DNA of 64,000 nucleotides from Fremontodendron californicum. Its lineage: Eukaryota; Streptophyta; Magnoliopsida; Malvales; Malvaceae. The stretch is taken from assembly GCA_030761205.1 (NCBI GenBank), contig JAULJL010000035.1, positions 13,968,001 through 14,032,000 on the forward strand, read 5' to 3'. The position numbers were made by a program, and so were the translations under genes. Under the pieces are notes generated by a model that was given only the letters and a program-made list of their open reading frames with translations, was not told the origin of the DNA and did no database searches. Positions 45,010 to 58,139 of the stretch are shown in pieces (the stretch's first letter is position 1; each line of letters begins with the position of its first letter).

Positions 45010-45770
45010 AAGCTTGAGAGAGATGAAATATATGGCTTTGATCTTTTTCTCTTGGTGTCTTTTATTCTTGAAAGTGTTGGAGACTCCCTTTAATACTTTG
45101 GATATGATGATTTATGACAATTTGAAATTGATTGGAATAAAAAAAAACCATTGAAATTTTTAAAAAATCGTATTTAAAAAATTGCTAAGCAAACAAGGGA
45201 TCAATCCTCTACATAAGGGGATCAATCCCCTACTTGTGTAATTAATAATTCTGTTTAAAGTCAACAAAAACTTCTCATACCACGTGGCACTTGAGACCCA
45301 TCTCCTCTCTTTTTCTCTTTACCTGGAACATTGTCCATACATCGACGGGTTAAAGTTCTCTTATTTGAATAATTATTAATTTTTAAAAATATTTATATTT
45401 TATGTATGTTAAATATGTTATTATCATCATGAATTATTCATTTATATTTTATTAATTAATATTAATTAAATAGTTTTATTTTTATTTATATCATCGTATT
45501 ATTGTTGGTATAACCAATTAAACTTTTCAAAATTTTATTTCTATAATATTTTTCATACATTATATTACTTGTAAAATAAGTAAACATTTTAAATACATTA
45601 TGTAATTTTATTTTATTACAAATTTTATGTTTGTGAATTTCACATAACTTCCTCAAAAAAAAAATTTTTTTGCTTGTTCTTCGCAATCTTTTCTCTCTTC
45701 TTACTTTTTTTTTCTTTCTCTCATGAGATCTTTTTCTTTGTTTTTTTCATACTCAGAATTAGATTTGATA
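45010..45770. other. Right part of the unidentified element and AT-rich DNA
   Basis: The first ~120 bp continue the element interrupted by the solo LTR (GCTTGAGAGAGATGAAATAT, TTCTCTTGGTGTCTTTTATT). The rest shows no gene. Confidence 0.35.
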
Positions 45771-45774
45771 ATTT

Positions 45775-45990
45775 TAAACACAATAAAAAAACATAATACG
45801 AATATGACACGTTTAATAAACACGATACGACACATTTAAACATGATTAATAATACTAACACAATACGTTTAATGCACGTATCATATTCGTATTTATGATT
45901 TTGACATATTTAATAATTTATGTTATGTTTATATTTATACGACTGATACAGAAAAAATAAAAAACACGACACACATATATAGATTGTCAA
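45775..45990. repeat. Dispersed ACACGACAC-rich repeat (reverse orientation)
   Basis: ATACGAATATGACACGTTTA, AACACGATACGACACATTTA and AAAACACGACACACATATAT; same family as the repeats at 16557 and 42280, reversed. Confidence 0.45.
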
Positions 45991-46750
45991 ATCTACCCAA
46001 AATGAACATTTTGTGAATGGCCAAACAAAAATAAATTGGCAGTTTTTTTCGCTATTTCTTTTGATTTAAAAAAAAAAATCCAATTTAAAAGTTTCAATTG
46101 AGGACTCAATTAAAAAAAATTGCTACAGTTAAAATTAACTCAATTCTTACAAAAATAAAAGTTGCTAGATCAGAAGATTTTCGTAGGGGAAAAAGGTTTT
46201 AGAAAATAAAAGTTGCTAGATCAAAAGGTTTTACAAAATATTTTATTTCCCGAGTCTTTTGCTTTTTCTCTTTCCATTCACAAATACCACAAAATAAATC
46301 CCTTTTTTCCTTTTCTTTCATTACAATCTTCATTTTTAATTTTTTTTTTCTTTTTCATTTGTTCAAGATTTTAAATTTTTCTTGTTTTTGTTTCTCAGTA
46401 AATCAAAACATTGGTGACTATCAATATTTCTTTTCTCTCACAATTTTTAAGTAATCTTTTTGTTCTTCCTTTTTTTTACTCTATTCCCGTGTTCATTTGT
46501 GACGAAACCATGTCAAATTTGATTTTTATTTTTTTGTCGTGTCTTGACGTGACTCTTATGTATTCCAATGTGTAAGCGATATATCTATGTCGGACATCAT
46601 AAATTGAGATTGTCTTTGCTATTTTGAGCTGAATTTTGTTTCATACATGATATATTTTTTGAACTTAGATGCTTACGGTTGAGAAGTTTTTCTCTAAATG
46701 CATATTTGAAGATCATCATCTTACAACAATTTGATTGTTCACAAGACAAG
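45991..46750. other. AT-rich intergenic DNA
   Basis: No supported gene. A short CGTGTCTTGACGTGACTC piece at 46540 belongs to the dispersed ACACG family. Confidence 0.4.
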
Positions 46751-46755
46751 TGATA

Positions 46756-47088
46756 TGTTGGAGTTTGAAGAGTAAAAATAACTCTTTTATTATATATTTA
46801 AGACAAATATACACTAGACACTTACACTCTTTTAATATGCACTCACAACTTCACTCCTTCACCCACAACAACTTACATCCCACCCTATTTATAGCTTTCT
46901 ATGTTGGTTACTAAACCAACCTATAATGTTCTAGTATGTTGTCTTAATATTCTAGAGAAAGAACAATGAAAAATCTAGAAAGAACTCTAGAAAGAAGACT
47001 AAGAAAATTCTAGAAAGACCTAGAGAAATAATAAAGTTTGGAAAGAATTCTAGATGAGAGAATTCTAGAGGAGTTGTTGACTTTAACA
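46756..47088 (-). repeat. 3' LTR of copia element B
   Basis: Same length as the 5' LTR with about five substitutions between them. Confidence 0.93.
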
Positions 47089-47102
47089 CTCCCCCTCAAC
47101 AA

Positions 47103-50100
47103 CTACTCTCTTGATGTCAGTTTGGTAGTCATGCCAAGTCGTCTTCTGAACTCATCGAATTTTGCACCGCTAAGTCCCTTGGTAAACAAGTCAGCTACTT
47201 GTTCTTCAGTCTTGATGTATTTCAGTTCAACATCTCGTTGAAGTACTTTTTCACGTACAAAGTGATAATGTATTTCTACGTGCTTGGTTCTGGCATGAAA
47301 GACTGGATTTTCAGCTAAGCTTATTGCTGACTGATTATCGCAATAGAGTTGTACTGGAGAGTCAATCGGTTGGTGCAGGTCCTTTAACAACTGTATCAAC
47401 CACGTGCTTTCTTGTGCTGCCATAGCTGCTGCTCTATATTCTGCTTCTGTAGTTGACAATGATACCGTAGGTTGTCTTTTGCTACACCAAGAGATTATGC
47501 CGGATCCAAGACTAAACATGTAGTTGATCGTCTTGTATCATGATCTCCACCATAATCGGCATCACAATATCCTATAACTTGGCACGGAACTCCCTTTTTG
47601 TATAGAAGTCCAAAATCAATAGTTCCTTTTACGTACCTCAAGATTCGTCGAACCGCATCTAAGTGAGGTTTCCTTGGTTTCTCCATGAATCGGCTAGCTA
47701 CTCCAACAGCGAATGCAATGTCGGGTCTTGTTAATGTAAGGTAGATTAGACTACCCACTAGTTGCCTATAACTTGTTGAGTCTTCCAATTCTTTGCCTTC
47801 TTTACTACAGAGTCTTGCATTGGCTTCCATAGGCGTAGATATCGACTTGCAATCAGTCATCCTGAATTTGTGTATAAGATTTTTTGCATACTTGTGTTGA
47901 CATAAGAATATTCCTTCTTTGGTACGGATTACTTCTAGCCCGAGAAAGTGATTCAGCTCTCCAAGCTCTTTCATTTGAAAACGTACTAAGAGATTGCCTC
48001 TAGTTTGTTTGATTTCTTCTTCGTTGTCTCCGGTGATGATTAGATCATCCACGTAAACCAAGACTATTGCCAACTTACCTCCTTTTTCTTTCACGAACAA
48101 GTTCGAATCTGCTGCTGCAACTGAGTAACCACTTTGTATTAGGAATTCGGCAATTTTACCGTACCATGCTCTCTGTGCTTGTTTTAATCCGTAGAGTGCC
48201 TTTTTCAACTTACACACATAATCCGGATGAACTTTACTTGTGAATCCTTCGGGCTGCTCCATATAAATCTCTCGATCTAGCTCTCCGTGCAAGAAGGCAT
48301 TTTTCACATCCATTTGCCATAACTTCCAAGATTCGCTTGCTGCAAGGGCAAGTAATACTCGTACTGTTGTAATCTTTGCAACCAGACTAAAGGTCTCATC
48401 ATAGTCCACCCCATACTTTTGAGAGAATCCGCGAGCCACCAATCGAGCCTTATACCTTTCTATCGATCCATCGGGTCGAGTCTTTATTTTATAAACCCAT
48501 TTACATGAGATGTGTTCAATCTTCTTTGGCTTTGGCACCAACTCCTATGTCTCGTTTTGTTTCAGGGCTTGAACTTCTTCTTCCATGGCTTTTCTCCACT
48601 CCAATTTCTCAGATGCCTCTTCATAAGTTGTTGGCTCTATTTCTTCAATTAGAGCAGCATTAGCATACTTAAGATTTGGTTTGCGTTGTTGTGATACCTG
48701 CGCAGAAGTGGCTGAGAATCTCTTTCATCGAACTCATTTTCTTGAAATGACTTTTCCTCATCAAGGGCCTTTTCTAAATACTCGTCACTTGGTTGAGTCT
48801 TTTCAAGCTCAATTTGTTCCTCCATATTTTCTTGAAGTTTTTCTTCAATTTCTTTTGAGTCTGGCAACAGAACTGCTTGTGGTGACCACCATGACGAAGC
48901 TTCATCGAACACAACATTTCTGGATACATAGCATCTGCCACTCGTTGGATCACAACATCTCCACCATTTTCTTTGATCGTCATATCCTACAAATATGCAA
49001 CGAATTGCCTTTTTGTCGAATTTGCTACGTAGATGATCTGGTACAAATACATAACATACGCAACCAAATACTCGAAAGTGACTCACCGTGGGTTTGATGT
49101 TCAATAGTTTCTCAAAGGGTGAGATAAAACCAAGCCTTGCTTGTGGAAGCCTATTAGTCACGTGAGCTGCAGTCTTCATGCATTCTGCCCAAAAATGAGG
49201 TGGCACATTCTTCGCATGTAACATGCTTCGACATATCTCAGCCAAATGCTGATTCTTTCTCTCGGCAACTCCATTTTGTTGTGGAGTGTTCGGACATGTC
49301 AATTGTCGGCGTATCTTGCATTCCTGTAAGAATTCTGAAAACTCCTTGGATGTGTATTCTCCCCCGTTATCTGTGCGTAGGCATTGTATCTTTCGCCCTA
49401 CTTCTTTTTCCATCTTTTCTTTGAACTCTATAAATTTAGTAAGTGCCTCTGATTTTTCTTTCATAAAATCAATCCAGACGTACCTTGAAAAATCATCAAT
49501 GAAAGTTATCATGTATTGGCAGCCACTGACAGAAGGTTGCTTTATCTTCCCGAACACGTCTGAGTGAATTAGCTGGAGAGGCTCCTTAGCTCTAAACTTT
49601 GACTCCTCGTATGGCAACTGGTGAGCTTTCCCATATTGGCACCCGGCACATACTGTGTCCTCTTGAATGTCTAATTGAGGAAGACCTTTGAGCATAGACT
49701 TTTTCATCATTACCTTTAACTTGAGGTAACTCACGTGCCCAAGCCTCGCATGCCACAAGTCAGCTGTTTCATTCTTTCTTGTCTTGTCCACATATGCAGC
49801 CTGAGCGGTCATAACGTAGACTGACTCCAGACGCTTCCCTTCCATTATTGGTGTACTTGTTGGCTTTAAGTTTGGATATACTTTCACATCATTTGGACCA
49901 AACACGACATAATTTCCTGAGGCAGTGAGTTGTGAAACCGATAGCAGATTTTTCTTCATACCTGGCACATGGAATACGTTTTGCAGCTCGATTTGGTGTG
50001 GACTAAACCGTGGCACAATAGTTGTTTGGCTGATGTGAGTAATAGGTAACCTTGAATTATTTGCAGTTACCACAACTCGTTCTCCTTTGTATGTTGAGGT

Positions 50101-51195
50101 ATTAGTCAACTTCTCCTTATCTCCAGTCATGTGATTTGAGCATCCAGAATCAACTATCCAATCTTTATTATAGTCAATTAATTTACTCACCGATGCGAGT
50201 GAACACTCTTCTTCTGACTCGGTGATGCAAGCAGCTGCAAGTTCTTCTCATTCTTCAATAGCAATTGATGCTTGAAAATCCCACTCTTCTTCGCTATTAT
50301 TCTCTTCTCGTGACGAGGTTGCCGCGTTGCCTTGGACTTGCTTAAACCGACAGTCTCGAGCTAAGTGACCAGATTTTCCACAGTTGTAACACTGATTGTT
50401 TTGATGACGATACCTATTTTCATTTTTGTCTCTTTCTCGAACATGCTGGGCTCCCTCTTGTCGAAAGCTCCTTCCCCCTTGCTTTGGCCATGTTTCTTGC
50501 CTTCGAAATTTATTTTCTTCCACGCCTGGCTTTGTAACAACTTTGCTTCTTTTATTAAAGCCTCTTTTATTACTAAAGAGTGCTTTCTCGTCATCTTTTA
50601 TCAAGACTTTAGACATTTGTTTATCTAAAGTCTCTTGATTGGCTAGGATATTTTCCAACTCAGTTAAAGTTGGTTCTTTGCTCCATCCACGAGTTGCAGT
50701 AACAATCCCGTTGTATTCAAGTCGCAAGCCATGGATGACAATTCTTCTCATCCTCGTTTCGGTAATGGCATTTTCTGGATCTAATTTTGAAATTTCATCA
50801 CAAAGAGTTTTAACTTTAGAGAAATATTCGCTTACCGACATATTTTGCTGCGATATTGACAGGAGTTCATTCTCCAATTGTTGGAGCCTAGCATCATTTT
50901 TCCTCGCGAACAGCATTTTGAGTGTGTCCCAGGCTTCCTTCGGTGTCTTTGCATCCTTGATGCGTTGTAATAAACCATCCTCAATGGTGACTGATAACAC
51001 GTACATGGCCTTACCGGCTTTGATCTTCCATTTTCTTAGTTCTCCGGCATCAGTTGGTGGTGTTGAAGCTTCACCGTTAACAATATCCCATAAATCTTGC
51101 CCGAGCATGTAATATTGCATCCGGATGCTCCACGTATTGTAATTGTTTTCATTGAGCTTCTCGATGTTGCTAGCGGAATTAGAAATATCTGTCAT
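47103..51195 (-). pseudogene. Gag-Pol polyprotein of copia element B, several lesions
   Basis: Gag from the ATG at 51195 with zinc knuckle CYNCGKSGHLARDC. A TGA at 50250-50248 sits where element C has Cys 310. The same frame continues to protease (DSGCSNHMTGD), integrase (HARLGH.., TDNGGEY, NGVAERKN) and linker. A frameshift near 48700 follows. A TAG replaces Trp before ELVPKP (near 48545); then reverse transcriptase (YVDDLIITGD). A 7-bp deletion near 47523 removes part of STTGYMF in RNase H, which then runs in another frame to 47103 (STTEAEYRAA). At least two stops and two shifts: this copy cannot supply enzymes itself. Confidence 0.92.
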
Positions 51196-51407
51196 AGTGT
51201 CTTGAGAGTGCCCTGCACTTACCTCAAATTTGATTCTTGTTCACTTAATTTCACAGTCCCTGACCGTGTACCGACAGAATTTCCACGTCTTTACGAACTA
51301 CGATCCTCGATCGTCTTGGTCCCAGACCAATAATCTTCACAGTCCCAGACTGTCTTTCTCCGATATGCGTACTCTGGTCCCTGACCGTCTAGCTCTGGAT
51401 ACCAATT

Positions 51408-51740
51408 TGTTGGAGTTTGAAGAGTAAAAATAACTCTTTTATTATATATTTAAGACAAATATACACTAGACACTTACACTCTTTTAATATGCACTCACAA
51501 CTTCACTCATTCAGCCACAACAACTTAAATCCCACCCTATTTATAGCTTTCTATGTTGGTTACTAAACCAACCTATAATGTTCTAGTATGTTGTCTTAAT
51601 ATTCTAGAGAAAGAACAATGAAAAATCTAGAAAGAACTCTAGAAAGAAGATTAAGAAAATTCTAGAAAGACCTAGAGAAATAATAAAGTTTGGAGAGAAT
51701 TCTAGATGAGAGAATTCTAGAGGAGTTGTTGACTTTAACA
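51408..51740 (-). repeat. 5' LTR of copia element B
   Basis: TGTTAAAG...CCAACA in element orientation. Shares its first ~190 bp with the LTR of element C, then diverges, and lacks the ACTGTAGCA-repeat U5 of element C. Confidence 0.93.
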
Positions 51741-51745
51741 TGATA

Positions 51746-52149
51746 TGCATAGGTCCATGAGATTGGTGCTTTAATTTGGATGCATGAGGCTACTTAATAT
51801 TGAATAGTTTTAAACCAAATGTCTAAATCCTATATGTTTCTAAACTACCACGATATTAAGAAATTTTGTTATATATAAAAGAGGTGTTACTTTCATTTGA
51901 ACGTATTTTTGTTTCTTTGTATATCATAATTTATCTTATATATCTTCATTGATTAATATGTTTGCAAGCCAAATATTCACAAATTTACAAATTCAAGAAA
52001 CGATAAAAAGCTGTAAAATTGGATTGATAAGCATCAAAAAAATAAAGCTTTGATTAGATGAATTTGTTTGTAGTTCATCTTTGTACTGATCGTCACATAT
52101 GTATTGGAATTGTCAACTCAACTATTGAATTCATGCATGAGTTGAATGA

Positions 52150-52185
<36 letters not shown>

Positions 52186-53069
52186 TTGCATCGAGTGAGA
52201 AGTGAAAAGACTCATAGGCAGTGTTTGTTATCGTTTTTAAGATTATTGTGATGATCTAATTAGCATGGTGATAAGATCATTAAGAAGATTTGATAATTAG
52301 TGATCTTATATTATTATGTTTGAGTGCGATGCACGGATTAATTTTATTTATGTATGTAAACATGTAAATTAATCTTATATAATCATTTACATATTTTAAA
52401 TATATATATATAATATATAATAAAAATATTAAATCATAATAATTTTTTTAATATAATTAAAAAAATGAAGGCACTATTCGTACATAGATATTTAAGTAAA
52501 CTATATTTGAAAGGATAATGAATAATTTATTTCACATGTCTTGATTTTGATTTGAACTCCAAATTATTACAAATATTACACAGGGTTGAGTGCAAACAAT
52601 ATTGCACATCAAATTTATCTTTATTCAAGTAAAAAAAGTCGATAAACTTTTGTTATTATAGATATTAAAAAGTAATATTTTTCACAGCAATAGTAAGCTT
52701 TAAAATTTTTGTTAGTTTAAAGTTTTGAAAATTTAAAAATATCTATATTTTCACCTTACTTTTTAAATTTGAGCAGTTGCAAATAAATTTTTGTTAGTTT
52801 ATATATATTTATTTTTCACAATGATATTGCACACCAAATTATTACGATATTTATTACAGATATTTATTTCCACAATCGTGCAAAATTAAAGTGAAAATAT
52901 AGATATTTTTAAATTCTTAAAGTTTTAAGTTTTAATAAATAAAAATTCATTTGTTATAGAATAAGAATGGATTGAGTTAAAAGATAATGATTTACTTGGA
53001 TAGTTTAAATAAATAATTTATTTTGATAGGATAATTGTTGTTTAGTTGAAATGGATAGTTAATTGTAAG
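51746..53069. other. AT-rich intergenic DNA
   Basis: No gene. (TA)n at 52152-52181. 52215-52330 has TTGTGATGATCTAATTAGCA...AGTGATCTTA motifs that recur at 61835 and 62760-62830 (CACAATGATCTAATCACGG). They are possibly ends of a larger old element that encloses the foldback. Confidence 0.4.
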
Positions 53070-53957
53070 GATAATTTTTGGGCTTTTTATTTGAATATTG
53101 ATAAAAAAATTTCCAACTACCGATAATTTTTTTTTTATTTACCAAAATACGCTTTTTTCTTTTGACAAAAATTCAATAAGGGAAATCGCCATATTATATG
53201 ACAACTTCCCTTGATACATTTTAAAAAAATTGAAAAAACAACGCACAAAAATTGTCATATCATATGGTGACTTCCATGCTTTACTTTTAAAAGTTTTAAT
53301 ATTTTACGTTGAGAAGTCGCCATATGATACGGCGACTTCTCAATTTTTTTACTTAAATTTTTGTCTTAATTAGTTGGGAAGTTGCCATTTCAAATGGCGA
53401 CTTCCCAACGTTTTAATTTTTAAATTTTTTTTAAAAAATTTATAATATTATTATTTTTATATATATTTAAAATTTTTTATATATAAAATTTTTAAAAAGC
53501 ATATTCTAAATTTTTATTTTAAATTTTTATATAATTTTTTTATTTAATTTATTAAAATTTTAAAAATTCGTATTATATAAATTTTGAGATATTTGTGTCG
53601 TGTTCGTGCTTTTTTTGTTTCGTTTCGTGTCATGTTTTTATTTATTTTTTTCGTGTCGTGTCAAATGTTGCCAGGTCTAATACAACCAAAGCATACTGAT
53701 ATAAGTGACTTTGTAATATCAGTGTGCTTTAGTTGTGTTAGACATGACAACATTGGACACAACACGAACACGACACAAAAAAATAACTAAAAACACGACA
53801 CGAAACTAGAAGAAGCACAAACAAGATAGAAATATCTCAAAATTTATATAATACGAATTTTTAAATTTTTTATAAATTAAATAAAAAAATTATATAAATT
53901 TTTAAAATAAAAATTTAGAATACGTTTTTTTTTAAAATTTATATATATATATATATA

Positions 53958-55519
53958 TGATAAGTGCTTAATTTCATACATTTTCATATATTATTTCCTT
54001 ATAATTCTTAAGTTCCTTGATATTTTACTATGGTTTTGTGAATTATAGGTATTTTTGAAGAGATGAAGTCAAAACATGTCAAATATGATGTTAAAGAGCT
54101 TATAAAGTCACAATCATAAGATGGAAGAAGACTTGGGAGCCAAAAAGATCAAATTCTTAGTGCAAAGCAATCAAGCAGATTTGACCTCCGGAGCTTGTTG
54201 CTAAGAAATCATGATGTTAAATTCTTTATTTGAAGAAACTTCCTCTTGACTTTTGAATCTGACTTGAATACCTTTCCAACGGTAGTTTACACGCCCAAAT
54301 CGGACAAAAAATGGTTATACAAATCAGCCCAAAAAGTGCGAGAATATGCAGCAGCCAAGAAACCAAAGACATGGAGCTCGGTGTCGCGGCGCCCACAAGT
54401 CAGTAAGCTCGGCGCCGTGGCGCTGGAGGTTGGTGTCGCGGTGTCGGCCATGTTGCCCTAAATCCGAAAAAATCGCAAAATTTCAAAACTTGCCAAATTT
54501 GCAAGTTTCTGCTTCCTAGCTTCCTTGATCAGCAAGAAAGGGTTTCCAAGGTCTTGAAACTCTATAAATACCATTTTTTGAGCCATAAATTAGGATATGT
54601 TTTTTATTATTATCAATATTTTTCTTCTTCTCTATTCTCTTAGTTTTATTTTAGTTTTCTTTTTAGTTTCTTTTTAATATTCATGTTTATGTTAACCATG
54701 CCTATGCAAGGCTAAACTTCTCTTTGGTTAAGGGTGATTTCAAAGCCCTAGACATGTTTTGTAATTGATTTTCGGATTTTATCTATCATTAATTTTCTAT
54801 CAAAATTGCTTATGTTCTTCCATTAAAATTGTTCATGATGATGTCTTGATTTATTTAGGTGGCCAACTAGATATATCTTGATAATTATCTAATGCTAGTT
54901 TAGGAGTCTTGATCCGTGTAATTGTCTTGATTTCCTATTCAATAGTAGCAATTTTTAATTCATGATTATGTTGGATTTTCGGGAATTGCAATGTGGAACA
55001 TAACTTAAGTTGAACAATCCGAGCTTACAAGTTTGTTGCTTAGATCAATCTATCTTTCTCATCATAAAGCTGTTATCAAATTGAATTTAGAAAGCTTATT
55101 CTAGGTTGTTTGATAATTAGAGATTAAATAGAGAGCTTATTCTATTTAATGACAAACTAAGGAAAGATTAGGGTAGCAGAGCTTGTTGTTATCTACGGTT
55201 GATAGTTTTGATAGTTAATTGATGTTGATATATCTGAAATTGATTCTTAATTATGTCTAGTGGTAGAAAATGAAACCTTAACCATACCTTTATCATATTT
55301 GATTACTTCTTATTTACTTGCTTTCGTATTTTTATTGTTTGCTTATACTGATTTCAAAACCCCCTTTAACTTTTATTTTCTTTGAATTTAAGTTTTAAAA
55401 TAGTGATTGATAAACTAAAACTCAATCCTTGTGCACTCGACCCTTGCTAATCACTATACTCTACAATTGATTCTTTTTAAGTGCAAGGTTAAATTAGATA
55501 CACTCTTTTGGGTGCATCA
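53958..55519 (+). repeat. 5' LTR of the Athila-type element
   Basis: Contains a TATA-like CTATAAATACC (54561-54571) and a G+C-rich GGCGCC/GGCGCTGG block (54380-54425) that stands out from the AT-rich surroundings. Confidence 0.88.
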
Positions 55520-55734
55520 AGTTTTTGGCGCCGTTGCCGGGGATTGTTTCCTTTAGTTTATTTGTTATTTGGTTTATTATTATTTTCAGTTCTAATTAGT
55601 TTACTTTTTTTTTTTCAATGAATGTTCCAAACTCCCGAAGAAGACGAAACTCACTTAAGACTTAGGAGAATCTGGGAATTCATAGCTTCACACCATAGAG
55701 CAAACGTAGAGTTGATCCAAACCAAACCATCCAA

Positions 55735-58062
55735 TTGGAGCAAGAAGAGATGGCAGCAAACAACCGAACTCTTAAGGAGCTAACCACTCCGGACTTGGAT
55801 CAACAACCTTTGTGCATAGAATATCCTGACCTTGAGGTAGCTTTTGAACTCAAATCTGGTTTAATTTATCTTCTCCCAACGTTTCATGGTTTTACAGGAA
55901 ATGATCCAAATAAGCACCTTAAGAAATTTCATGTAGTTTGCTCAAGCATGAGACCAATCGGGGTCTCGGAGGAGCAAATTAAGTTGAGAGCCTTCCCATT
56001 CTCTCTAGCTGATTCGGCAAAGGAATGACTATACTATCTACCATCCGGGACCATTACTACATGGAATGGAATGAATAGAGCATTCTTGGAAAGATATTTC
56101 CCAGCTTCTAAGGCTGCCAATATTAGAAAAGAGATATGTGGGATTCGGCAATACAATGGAGAGTCTTTGTATGAGTATTGGGAGAGGTTCAATAAACTTT
56201 GTGCAAGTTGCCCACACCATCAGATAAGTGAACAACTTCTCATTCAATATTTCTATGAAGGTCTCTTGTCCATGGAGAGACGTATGATAGATGCAGCAAG
56301 TGGGGGAGCTCTAGTTGATAAAACTCCCGAAGCTGCTAGACTTCTCATCTCCAACATGGCAGCGAACTCACAACAATTCACCATGAGAGATGAACCACCA
56401 CCACAATCACATAAAGTAAATGAGGTAAGTACATCATCCCTTGAACAAAAAATTTCTCAACTTACTTCTCTTATGCAACAATTGGCTATAGGAAATATGC
56501 AGCAAATCAAGGCTTGTGGTATATGTTCAAACATGGGGCACCAAACTAATATATGCCTAACACTTCATGATGATTCTAATGAACATTTCAATGCTATGGG
56601 TGGATTTTCGGGCCAACCTCGAAAGTATGATCCCTACTCAAACACTTACAATCTAAGATGGAGAGATCATCCCAATTTCAATTATGGAGGGAACCGATCA
56701 CAAGTTGCTCATCCACCCGTTGGAAATCAACCATCGGGTTTCCAACAAATAACGCAACAACCATATCAAACCCGAGAGCAAGTACAACCACCACAAAATT
56801 CAGGTGAGTCTCTAGCATATCTTGTCAAATCCCTTACTACTAACCAAAGGCAAATGCAACAAGAAATAAAGGAAACAATCAAATAAATGGCAACAAGGAT
56901 AAGTCAATTAGAGACTCAAATGGGACAAATGGCAACAACAATAAGTCAAATGCAAGCAAGGGATTCCGGAAAATTACCTTCCCAAACCATAGTGAATCCA
57001 AGAGAGAATGTGAATGCCATAACTCTAAGAAGTGGGAAACAGCTTGAGACACCACAAAAGGATAGTGCTCAAAGGGAGGACAACACCATGGCATCATCTT
57101 CATATCCCAATGAGCCACTAGAAAAGGTAACTCCTAAACCATATTTTCCTTCTTATATAACTCCTCCACCTATCAAATTCCAAGAAGAAGGAGCAAGAGA
57201 AGGAAATTTTGGAAACCTTCCGAAAAGTAGAGGTGAACATTCCCTTACTAGATGCCATAAAGCAATTGCCCCGTTATGCAAAGTTCTTGAAAGAATTGTG
57301 CACATCTAAACGGAAGCTCAAAGGTAATGAGAAGGTAAGTATGGGAGAGAATATCTCGGGTGTTCTTCAAAAGAAACTCCCACCCAAATGCAAGGATCCA
57401 GGTATGTTCACAATTCCTTGTAAAATAGGCAACACCAGGTTTGCACATGCTATGCTAGGCTTAGGAGCATTTATCAATGTTATGCCATACTCAATTTATG
57501 CTTCTTTGAAACTAGGACCATTAAAAGAAACCAGTGTTATTTTACAACTCATTGATCATTCTATATTACTTATCCAAAAGGAGTTGTAGAGAATGTTCTT
57601 GTGCAAGTTAACGAATTGGTCTTTCCAGGTGACTTTTATGTGCTTGACATGGAAGATGGGATGTCTTCCAACCCAACACCTATTTTATTAGGAAAACCAT
57701 TCTTAAAAACAGTCAAGACAATAATTAATGTTAATGATGGCACACTTACTATGGAATTTGATGGTGATGTAATCCGTTTCAATATCTTTGAAGCCATGAG
57801 ATATCCTAATGACTTACATTATGTTTATGCAATTGATACATTTGACTTTATAGTGCAGCCAACTTTTGAGTTAAGAGTCAAGGATATAGACATTGACAAA
57901 CACCTTGGCATGGAGACCTCTAAAGATGAAACCGTGTTAAGTGAACATGTGGGTGAAGCATTGGCAACTTTGCAAGTGTTGCCATCTTGTAATAAAAGGT
58001 TTGACGTTTCAGCTATTAATCTTCATTTATCTAATGAGAAGCATCTACCTTTTCTTTTGTAG
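55735..58062 (+). pseudogene. Gag-protease of the Athila-type element, broken
   Basis: Gypsy Gag core (LPTFHGFTGNDPNKHLKKFH; then FLERYFPASK and YEYWERFNKLC). Next comes the ITLRSGKQLE segment typical of Athila-group Gag, IPLLDAIKQLPRYAKFLKEL, and the retropepsin region. Where relatives have DLGASINVMP this copy reads GLGAFINVMP, so the catalytic Asp is lost. In-frame stops: TGA at 56026 (Trp expected) and TAA at 56884. Frame changes occur near 57210 and 57565. After 58062 a short match to the reverse transcriptase start (TLDLEPPSDHLKY) ends abruptly. From 58130 the sequence is the post-integrase linker (LLGRQPKR-type), so RT, RNase H and integrase have been deleted. Confidence 0.85.
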
Positions 58063-58139
58063 ACACCAACATTGGATTTAGAACCACCATCGGATCATTT
58101 GAAGTATTCAAGAATACGGTGTGGATGATGGCATGGGTC

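Larger units (their letters stand above)
46756..51740 (-). mobile_element. Ty1-copia LTR retrotransposon B (complete structure, decayed coding)
   Basis: LTRs 46756-47088 and 51408-51740, both 333 bp, differ at about five positions. Exact duplication TGATA (46751-46755, 51741-51745). The primer site, minus strand 51404-51391, reads TGGTATCCAGAGCT with one extra base against the usual TGGTATCAGAGC. Polypurine tract GTTGAGGGGGAG at 47099-47089. Gag, LTR start and 3' end match element C, making B the nearest visible pol-bearing relative. Confidence 0.95.

Noticed and set aside
48681..49567. Several plus-strand open frames inside element B
   Set aside because: Antisense shadows of the pol region; the same holds for 50365-51427 and 26221-27467.
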